Shown piece after piece: positions 13,879 to 19,148 of a stretch of DNA of 19,148 bases. The notes below the pieces were generated by a model. It did not search any database and was not told the origin of the DNA. It saw only the letters and a list, made by a program, of their open reading frames with translations. Origin of the DNA: CAYNNQ01 sp964398785 (GTDB taxonomy: Bacteria > Desulfobacterota > Desulfovibrionia > Desulfovibrionales > Desulfonatronovibrionaceae); assembly GCA_964398785.1 (NCBI GenBank), contig CAYNNQ010000042.1, positions 1 through 19,148 of the forward strand, in the 5' to 3' direction. Position 1 is the first letter of the stretch. Each line of letters opens with the position of its first letter. A program made the translations under genes and the position numbers.

Positions 13879-15114
13879 ATGGCCCCAAAATTGAAAATCC
13901 TGCATGTAATGAGTCAGCGTCCGGATTCCACTGGCAGCGGAATATATGTTCGGGCCATGATCCGGGAATCCGGAAATATGGGCCATGCAAATTTTCTAGT
14001 GGCCGGACTTGATCCTGTTGATTGTCCAGAAATGGATTGTTTTCAGGAAATCGGGACTTGTTTTGTAAAATTCAACAGCTTGGACATCTCTTACCCTATT
14101 CCGGGTATGAGTGATGTAATGCCCTACAATAGTGTTCGTTTTTGCGATCTAGGCCCTGATGAACTGGAAGAATATGAGCTGGCTTTTTCCGTAAAGCTGC
14201 ATAAAGCTGTACGAAACTTTAATCCGGATGTAATCCATACCCACCATCTATGGATACTTACTTCCCTTGTCCGTCGCCTTTTCCCAAATATCCCGGTTGT
14301 CACTTCTTGTCATGGCACGGATCTCAGGCAGTTCCAAAATTGTCCCCATTTGCAATGCACAGTGTTGGAGGGGTGCAGGGGAGTGGACCGTGTTTTGGCC
14401 CTACATGAGAGACAAAAAAAAGAGATAGCCCGGGTATACGAGATCAATCCGGAAAGGATTGCAGTTGCCGGAGCGGGATACAATAATGGGCTGTTTTGGC
14501 CTGCATCCAAACCTGCACCGGATCCTATACACATTGTTTATGCCGGAAAACTGAGCCGGGCAAAGGGCTTGCCATGGCTTTTGCGTAGTCTGCAGCATAT
14601 TGAGCAGCCGAAGTGGATCTTGCATCTCGTGGGCAGCGGAAGTGGCAAGGAAAGAGAAGAATGTCTGAAGCTTGCTGGAGAGTTACAGGGACGGGTTATA
14701 AACCACGGAGCAGTTACCCAGGAAGAACTGGCTGGAATCATGCGCGATTCGCATCTCTTGGTTTTACCTTCATTTTATGAGGGTCTTCCTCTCGTTTTGC
14801 TGGAAGGTTTGGCCTGCGGATGCCGGGTGATAGCTACCGCTTTGCCGGGAGTAAAGGAACTTATAGACGATAAAGAAGCTGAATTTATAGAATTGGTTGA
14901 TTTGCCGAGGCTTCACGGAATCGACCAACCTTATTCCGAGGATTGGGAAAGTTTCGAGCAAAACCTGGCCTACTCTGTACATAAGCAGCTGGCCTTGGCT
15001 GGAAATACCCCGGAGATTGATCTCTCTCCGGTGAAAGACAAGCTTGCATCCTATACGTGGACCGGGGTTTTTCGTACAGTCCAAGCCGTTTATCAGGAAG
15101 TAATCCAATATTAG
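13879..15114 (+). CDS. GT4-family glycosyltransferase
   Basis: 411 residues, GT-B fold, retaining-type glycosyltransferase family 4, probably cytoplasmic or membrane-associated. The N-terminal acceptor domain begins KILHVMSQRPDSTGSGIYVRAM and contains DVIHTHHLW and VVTSCHGTDLRQF. The C-terminal nucleotide-sugar domain has IVYAGKLSRAKGLPWLLRSL and the E-x7-E motif FYEGLPLVLLEG (E301, E309). The sugar donor and acceptor cannot be told. The Shine-Dalgarno sequence before the ATG is weak (a distant GGGA), so initiation may be inefficient or slightly misplaced, but the N-terminus fits the family. It lies downstream of the ABC operon, separated by 177 structured bases, so a functional link is possible but unproven. 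Confidence 0.88.
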   Translation: MAPKLKILHVMSQRPDSTGSGIYVRAMIRESGNMGHANFLVAGLDPVDCPEMDCFQEIGTCFVKFNSLDISYPIPGMSDVMPYNSVRFCDLGPDELEEYELAFSVKLHKAVRNFNPDVIHTHHLWILTSLVRRLFPNIPVVTSCHGTDLRQFQNCPHLQCTVLEGCRGVDRVLALHERQKKEIARVYEINPERIAVAGAGYNNGLFWPASKPAPDPIHIVYAGKLSRAKGLPWLLRSLQHIEQPKWILHLVGSGSGKEREECLKLAGELQGRVINHGAVTQEELAGIMRDSHLLVLPSFYEGLPLVLLEGLACGCRVIATALPGVKELIDDKEAEFIELVDLPRLHGIDQPYSEDWESFEQNLAYSVHKQLALAGNTPEIDLSPVKDKLASYTWTGVFRTVQAVYQEVIQY

Positions 15115-15147
15115 TAAAGCCTTTCCCGGATTGTCCAAATGGCCGGA

Positions 15148-15275
15148 CTCAACTGCAAAAAGTCGAAGGTTGGAGTTATAAATGCATAGATTAAATTTTA
15201 CGAATAGCTGATTTTATTTTTAATCTTCAAGCTAAACTTAACACTGTCTGCAAAAACATATTTTTGCGAGCGCAG
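15148..15275 (-). repeat. Intergenic repeat family R1, copy C (inverted)
   Basis: Read on the minus strand it begins with the hairpin CGCAAAAATATGTTTTTGCAG, continues with ACAGTGTTAAGTT and ends CTTCGACTTTTTGCAGTTGAG. The order and spacing match copies A and D. It lies 33 bases after the glycosyltransferase stop. AT-rich inside, with no gene. Confidence 0.65.
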
Positions 15276-15363
15276 CTGGCCGTACTGGACCTTTAGGACA
15301 AAACCGCAAGTGTTTTTTGTAATTTCGGGGCTCAGAGAGTTGTAACGAGGCATTTTAATTATC

Positions 15364-15438
15364 AACCGCAGTCCCTTTTTACTCTGTACATGTTTTTGTG
15401 CCGGAGAACTGTAGTTTTCCGGCGATTGGGCTGCGGTT
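15364..15438. other. Nested stem-loop downstream of the helicase gene
   Basis: AACCGCAG (15364-15371) pairs with CTGCGGTT (15431-15438), enclosing GCCGGAGAAC (15400-15409) with GTTTTCCGGC (15414-15423) around TGTA. Both helices are strong. The gap 15115-15498 has no convincing gene; the weak minus-strand frame across it mostly translates repeat C and this hairpin. Possible roles: mRNA 3' end, small RNA or a palindromic repeat unit. Confidence 0.4.
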
Positions 15439-15455
15439 AATAACTTTATTTTCGG

Positions 15456-15477
15456 GGGTCCATTCAGAGATGGCCCC
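15456..15477 (-). terminator. Possible helicase terminator hairpin
   Basis: GGG.CCAT (15456-15463) pairs with ATGG.CCC (15470-15477), 21 bases after the helicase stop. The stem is good but no U-run follows on the minus strand, so this is only a weak terminator candidate. Confidence 0.3.
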
Positions 15478-15498
15478 ATTAAGCTTTGAAAATTGAGT

Positions 15499-16617
15499 CT
15501 AGGCTGGACTGGGAAGCGTTTTTCTCGGCAGCTTTTTATTTTGTGCTCGTTCAATGGCTTTTACTAAATGGAGATTTTTAGGTTCCACAAAAGTGGAGGC
15601 CTCACCTGCCTGCTCGGCTCTACCGGTACGTCCGATACGATGCGTATAGGCCTCGGTGGTGTCCGGCATATCGAAATTGACCACATGGGCAATGCGAGTC
15701 ACATCAATACCGCGGGAAGCAATGTCCGTGGCCACGAGGATATTGAACCTACCTCTTTTAAAGTCCTGCAGCACTTTGCTCCTATTGTTCTGGGACATAT
15801 TGCCCTGAAGGTCTTTCGCACGCATTCCGGCAGTATTAAGCCTTTGAGCCAGTTTCGTGGCCATATGCTTGGTCCTGGTGAATATAAGGGTGGCCCCTTC
15901 CGCCCTTTTCTCCTGGAGCAGGGTTAAAAGCATTTCTGTTTTGGACATGCGCTTGACCGGGTAAAGACTTTGGGTGATGCCTTTTAGGGGAGTTTTGTGG
16001 TTTACCTTGATCTGAGCGGGTTCATTTAGAATGTCATCGGCCAGCGACTTGATGTCCGAAGGCATGGTAGCGGAAAAGAGCATATTTTGTCGTTCTTGCG
16101 GAAGTTTTTTGATTATCTTGCGGATATCCGGCATAAATCCCATATCCATCATCCGATCTCCTTCGTCCAGCACAAGGCATTCCACGGAAGAAAGCTTTAT
16201 GGCCCGGTCATTCATGATATCGAGCAGACGTCCGGGACAGGCCACCACAATTTCTACTCCGGAACGAATTTTTTTTATTTGCCCGCCCTTGCTCACTCCA
16301 CCGTATATTGAAACGGAGCGTAGACCAGTCTTGCGGCCAAGGGATTGGAAGTGTTCCAGGGTCTGTTCAGCCAGCTCCCGTGTGGGGGATAGGACCAAAC
16401 TGCGGGTCCGGCCTCTGGGGCCGTTTAAAAGCCTTTCCAGAATAGGCAGGACAAAGGCGGCGGTTTTCCCGGTACCGGTTTGGGCCAGGCCCATGACATC
16501 CTGTCCGGCAAGTGCGGCGGGCAGTGCCTGGTTCTGGATAGCAGTAGGTTCATGGTATCCGCATAGTTTGATACCGGTTTGTATTGAGGAACTTAGTTCA
16601 AATTCCGTAAAATCCAT
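15499..16617 (-). CDS. RhlE-like ATP-dependent RNA helicase with DEGD box
   Basis: 372 residues: a two-RecA-domain helicase core with only a short basic tail. It should unwind short RNA duplexes in ribosome assembly or RNA decay, often more in the cold. Motifs: Q-motif region YHEPTAIQNQALPA, motif I AQTGTGKT (45-52), Ia PTRELAEQ, Ib CPGR (127-130, usually TPGR), motif II DEGD (151-154, usually DEAD), III SAT (182-184), IV LIFTRTK, V ATDIASRGIDV and VI HRIGRTGRA. ATP-binding and arginine-finger residues are intact, so it should be active. The start is ATG with AAGGAG nine bases upstream on the minus strand. Closest in feel to RhlE; SrmB- or CsdA-type extensions are absent. Confidence 0.95.
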   Translation of the reverse strand: MDFTEFELSSSIQTGIKLCGYHEPTAIQNQALPAALAGQDVMGLAQTGTGKTAAFVLPILERLLNGPRGRTRSLVLSPTRELAEQTLEHFQSLGRKTGLRSVSIYGGVSKGGQIKKIRSGVEIVVACPGRLLDIMNDRAIKLSSVECLVLDEGDRMMDMGFMPDIRKIIKKLPQERQNMLFSATMPSDIKSLADDILNEPAQIKVNHKTPLKGITQSLYPVKRMSKTEMLLTLLQEKRAEGATLIFTRTKHMATKLAQRLNTAGMRAKDLQGNMSQNNRSKVLQDFKRGRFNILVATDIASRGIDVTRIAHVVNFDMPDTTEAYTHRIGRTGRAEQAGEASTFVEPKNLHLVKAIERAQNKKLPRKTLPSPA

Positions 16618-17111
16618 AAAAGCAGTCTCCTTTTTGACTGATAGGGTTCAGGCCGAACCTGTATTTGGTCCAGGCCATGGGTGCAGGATTATAAGCGTAG
16701 CTCTGCTTATTCTTCTGCGATTTACAATTTACCTGTTAAATGGTCGGCTTGTTCAATTAAGAGGGACGCGTAAGCTGGCTCGTTGACCGATAGATTCTAG
16801 CGGTCTGAAAAGTGCAGGGGATCGGTTTAAGTACCGATTCTGGGTGGAGATTAAAATAAGCACCGAAATGTAAGATTATTACGGGAAATGCTGACCACCC
16901 GGGGCGACCTTTTTAATGAAAAAGCTCTGCTGCAAGTGATCAGCTACGTCTCATGCGGTGGGAATCGTGTTTAGAAAAACGCAATGAAAAGAACTAGACA
17001 CTTGTCTGTATCGCTTAAAAAAAGTATCCTACTTCAAAAAGCTTCTTAGGGCAACCTTTTAAGCACCCTTTTTTTTCTTGGTATTTTTTGGGGGGATGGC
17101 AGTATGCGAGG
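16618..17111. other. Gene-free gap upstream of the helicase
   Basis: Holds the helicase 5' region. A minus-strand -10 (TATAAT, complement of 16688-16693) lies about 70 bases before the start codon, without a recognisable -35. A small hairpin GGTTC/GAACC (around 16646-16660) would lie in the leader. Perfect inverted repeats ATAAGC/GCTTAT (16691-16710) and ATCGGT/ACCGAT (16821-16838) are also seen. The remainder, up to the T-run near 17068-17077, shows no gene, tRNA or repeat that I can support. Confidence 0.35.
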
Positions 17112-17447
17112 CTATATTTTCAAGGCAAGATATATAACACCTACGTTCAAAAAAAAGGTGATTATAAAGAAAACTATTATTTCCAAGACCTCCGAGATAT
17201 TTCTTTTGTTAATGTTAATTATTTCGTCAGCGAACATCGTGGCATAATTGGGGAAGAGGCCTGCTATGAAGGCCAGATACATGGCGTAAAGGACATAGAT
17301 ATTGCCTTTCCCGTTCGTTTGACCAAAGGTCTCGGTGGCATAAGCAAGTTCAATAAATTCCAGTCCGATAAAAATCATGATGAGATTGATCGCGATCTTG
17401 AACCAACGCTGTTTGTGCTTTGTAAATGAGTGTAATATAAAAGACAT
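17112..17447 (-). CDS. Small membrane protein of unknown function
   Basis: 111 residues if it starts at the ATG at 17445-17447, which has AAGGA nine bases upstream; the longer open frame up to 17570 runs into repeat D and is unlikely to be translated. Three hydrophobic segments can be seen at about 18-36, 50-70 and 88-108. A short basic N-terminus (HSFTKHKQRWFK) and a charged loop ADEIININKRN lie between the second and third. Inside the helices E30, E33 and D74 are notable acidic residues. I do not recognise the family. It stands alone, with gaps over 450 bases on both sides, both partly filled by repeats. The plus-strand frame across the same bases (17088-17429) lacks protein-like composition and is taken as the shadow. 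Confidence 0.6.
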   Translation of the reverse strand: MSFILHSFTKHKQRWFKIAINLIMIFIGLEFIELAYATETFGQTNGKGNIYVLYAMYLAFIAGLFPNYATMFADEIININKRNISEVLEIIVFFIITFFLNVGVIYLALKI

Positions 17448-17530
17448 AGTGTCTATTCCTTGAAGAGATGAGTATTTCACGGAAAATGGCCAGCCACTAC
17501 ACGGTACGTTGACCACCCGATCCGGATGAT

Positions 17531-17660
17531 GATGTGCTTGCAAAAAGTATTTTTTTGCAGGCATTATCAAGTTTTAAGTTGAAAATTTTTTCATAAAATC
17601 AAATCTTTATAAGATTAAATCTGTGCTTTTAACCCCAGCCTTCGACCTTTTTCAGTTGCG
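17531..17660 (+). repeat. Intergenic repeat family R1, copy D
   Basis: Left hairpin TGCTTGCAAAAA-GTAT-TTTTTTGCAGGCA, then AAGTTTTAAGTTGAAAATTTTTTC, close to copy A's middle, then GATTAAATCTGTGC and the end CTTCGACCTTTTTCAGTTGCG. The right end has lost one base of the usual TTTTTGCAG. It lies about 80 bases upstream of the small membrane protein's start, so it could influence its leader. Confidence 0.65.
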
Positions 17661-17819
17661 TCATATGATGCTTACCGGCGATTCCATGCGATGAAGGCCA
17701 GTTGCCAGCCAGAAGCCAAGCCCCTTACTCGGATAGAAGCGACGTAGACTGTATAGATTAATCGGAAGCGTTTGTTGAAGTCAACTTTCCTGTATCTGCT
17801 TGCGGAGTCTCCTTGGAGT

Positions 17820-17853
17820 GATGCGCCTGCAAAAATATATTTTTTGCAGGCGC
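17820..17853. repeat. Intergenic repeat family R1, hairpin-only copy E
   Basis: GCGCCTGCAAAAA (17823-17835), TATAT, then TTTTTGCAGGCGC (17841-17853): a perfect 13-bp stem preceded by the family's GAT. The rest of the repeat is missing. It lies 72 bases after the sensor kinase stop. The 158 bases between copies D and E show no gene. Confidence 0.65.
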
Positions 17854-17924
17854 TTCTTATTACCCCTGGGCAATTTTCGGTTGTCACCACGAACAACTTT
17901 GGGAGATACATTTTGTTTTGGCAT

Positions 17925-19148
17925 TTACTCTTCCGGAATATTTTTCTCTATCGATTCCAATAGTTCTTTTTTGTCCACAGGTTTGGAGAGGTAGTCATCC
18001 ATGCCGGTTTCCAGGAACTTTTCCCTGTCTCCTTCCATGGCATAGGCGGTCAGGGCTATAATGGGAATATCATTGAAGTTGGCTTTGGAAGAACGGATCT
18101 GCTTGGCAGTTTCCACTCCGTCCAGAACTGGCATCTGGACATCCATGAGAATACAATCAAAGTTGCTTTCCTGAAGTTTTCTCAGGGCCTTCTTTCCGTT
18201 TTCAACAACTGTTATTTTAACTCCGTGTTTTTCCAGCAAACGTGCAATATGAATTTGGGTGACTTCGTCGTCGTCCACCAAAAGTATATGTCGTTCTTTT
18301 GTCGGGGAAACCTGTCCTTCTGTTGGTAAATTTGTTGGTATTTGCTGTGATTGCGGAACACGAAAAGGTAGTCTTACATGAATACAAGTACCTTCGGATT
18401 TCTGGCTGCTTATACTGGCATTTCCCTGCATTAAATGAACCAGACGCTTGACCAAAGGCAGCCCAAGGCCCGCACCCTCGTATTCTCTGGTATATGGTGA
18501 TGGGGAATCTTTGGCCTGAGTAAAAGAGTGGAGTACCTTTTCAATTTTGTCGTCTGGAATGCCTTTTCCGCTGTCCTCCACACAGAACAGAAGATTATAG
18601 GCCTCTGAGTTTATTTGAGGGAGAAGAGAAGCATAAACATTAATCTGGCCATTATGTGTGTATTTGTTCGCATTGCCCACTAGATTGAACAGAATTTGGC
18701 TCAGGCGGGTACTATCGCCAATCAATCTCTGAGGAATTTTTGTATCCAGGTTGATATCCAGGGTGTTTTGATTCTGTTCCGTAGTTTGTTTGAATACATC
18801 TTGCAGGGATTGAAAAATCTCTGATAAATTAAATTCATCTTCCCGGATTTCCATTTTGTCCGCCTCGATCTTGGAGAGGTCGAGGATATCGGTCAAAAGA
18901 TTATTAAGTCTTTGCGTAGACTTTTGGGCCATGCTCAGGTATTCATCTTGTTCTTTATCCAGATTAGTTGTCTGTAATAGCTGGAGCATCCCCATAATTC
19001 CGTTTATGGGTGTACGGATTTCGTGACTCATATTGGCCAGAAATTCAGACTTTGCTTGATTTGCTTCCTCTGCTTTTATCTTGGCCAAATTAAGTTCTTT
19101 TTCTGCTAGTTTGTAGTCTGTGATATCATTTAGGTGTTCTATAATAAA
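17925..19148 (-). CDS. Hybrid sensor histidine kinase (PAS-HK-REC), N-terminus outside window
   Basis: The frame runs off the right edge. The first visible residues (EHLNDITDYKLAEKEL, 19098-19142) look like the end of a PAS domain and its linker. A HisKA domain follows with SHEIRTP (phospho-accepting His codon at 19023-19025). The HATPase domain has NLVGNANKYT (N box), EDSGKGIP (G1) and GAGLGLPLV (G2). A short linker leads to a C-terminal receiver: LLVDDDE, phospho-accepting Asp in ILMDVQMP (codon 18141-18143), ALTAY and SKPVDKKEL. It is a phosphorelay protein that probably passes phosphate from His to Asp and on to an Hpt or response regulator not in this window. The signal it senses is unknown. 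The TTG at 19086-19088 is internal, not the start. Confidence 0.93.
   Translation of the reverse strand, partial: FIIEHLNDITDYKLAEKELNLAKIKAEEANQAKSEFLANMSHEIRTPINGIMGMLQLLQTTNLDKEQDEYLSMAQKSTQRLNNLLTDILDLSKIEADKMEIREDEFNLSEIFQSLQDVFKQTTEQNQNTLDINLDTKIPQRLIGDSTRLSQILFNLVGNANKYTHNGQINVYASLLPQINSEAYNLLFCVEDSGKGIPDDKIEKVLHSFTQAKDSPSPYTREYEGAGLGLPLVKRLVHLMQGNASISSQKSEGTCIHVRLPFRVPQSQQIPTNLPTEGQVSPTKERHILLVDDDEVTQIHIARLLEKHGVKITVVENGKKALRKLQESNFDCILMDVQMPVLDGVETAKQIRSSKANFNDIPIIALTAYAMEGDREKFLETGMDDYLSKPVDKKELLESIEKNIPEE

Noticed and set aside
15198..15498. Minus-strand frame of 118 codons after the helicase
   Set aside because: It mostly translates repeat C and the nested stem-loop and has no recognisable domain.
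17672..17911. Minus-strand frame of 79 codons with a LAFIA stretch like that in the small membrane protein
   Set aside because: The match is a few residues from an 11-base identity; the frame crosses repeat copy E and is basic and irregular. A decayed paralogue is possible but unsupported.
1..19148. CRISPR array, prophage, insertion sequence or toxin-antitoxin pair
   Set aside because: No regularly spaced repeats, transposase, integrase, phage structural gene or paired small ORFs were seen; the repeats are dispersed and irregular.

Overview
The window is a bacterial chromosomal segment that most resembles a sulfate-reducing deltaproteobacterium of the Desulfovibrio / Desulfohalobium type. 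This is inferred from gene content: a Wolinella-type fumarate reductase (frdCAB) directly joined to a two-subunit, oxygen-sensitive class I fumarate hydratase, and a cysteine synthase fused to a cysteinyl-tRNA-synthetase-like domain. Coding regions look moderate in GC, while the gaps between genes are AT-rich and full of repeats and inverted repeats.

Layout from left to right. 1-563 has no gene; its first 310 bases are a repeat-rich, MITE-like stretch. 564-2867 (+) encodes the cysteine synthase / pseudo-CysRS fusion. 3058-4490 (+) is an overlapping pair: a metallophosphoesterase and an exonuclease III/AP endonuclease. 4605-9343 (+) is the five-gene set frdC-frdA-frdB-fumA-fumB, which together interconvert succinate, fumarate and malate and couple the first step to the menaquinone pool. 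9708-10190 (-) is greA, read towards fumB, with a possible structured leader RNA or sRNA plus terminator upstream. 10702-13701 (+) is a complete FecBCD/BtuFCD-type ABC importer (lipoprotein, permease, ATPase) behind a plausible sigma-70 promoter carrying direct repeats. 13879-15114 (+) is a GT4 glycosyltransferase. 15499-16617 (-) is an RhlE-like RNA helicase with DEGD in place of DEAD. 17112-17447 (-) is a small three-helix membrane protein of unknown function. 17925 to the right edge (-) is the C-terminal part of a PAS / histidine kinase / receiver hybrid sensor whose N-terminus lies outside the window.

Most worth attention: (1) the catalytically dead CysRS module fused to cysteine synthase; (2) greA, whose conserved N-terminus has no ATG/GTG/TTG start; (3) a folded RNA candidate and intrinsic terminator upstream of greA, reminiscent of a greA-leader sRNA; (4) a roughly 130-bp intergenic repeat family (five copies or part-copies) built around a TGCAAAAA/TTTTTGCA hairpin, one copy of which seems to have been hit by a second, MITE-like element; (5) FrdC, which keeps the quinone-site Glu but has lost the Glu of the Wolinella E-pathway. 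No rRNA, tRNA, CRISPR array, phage or transposase gene was recognised.
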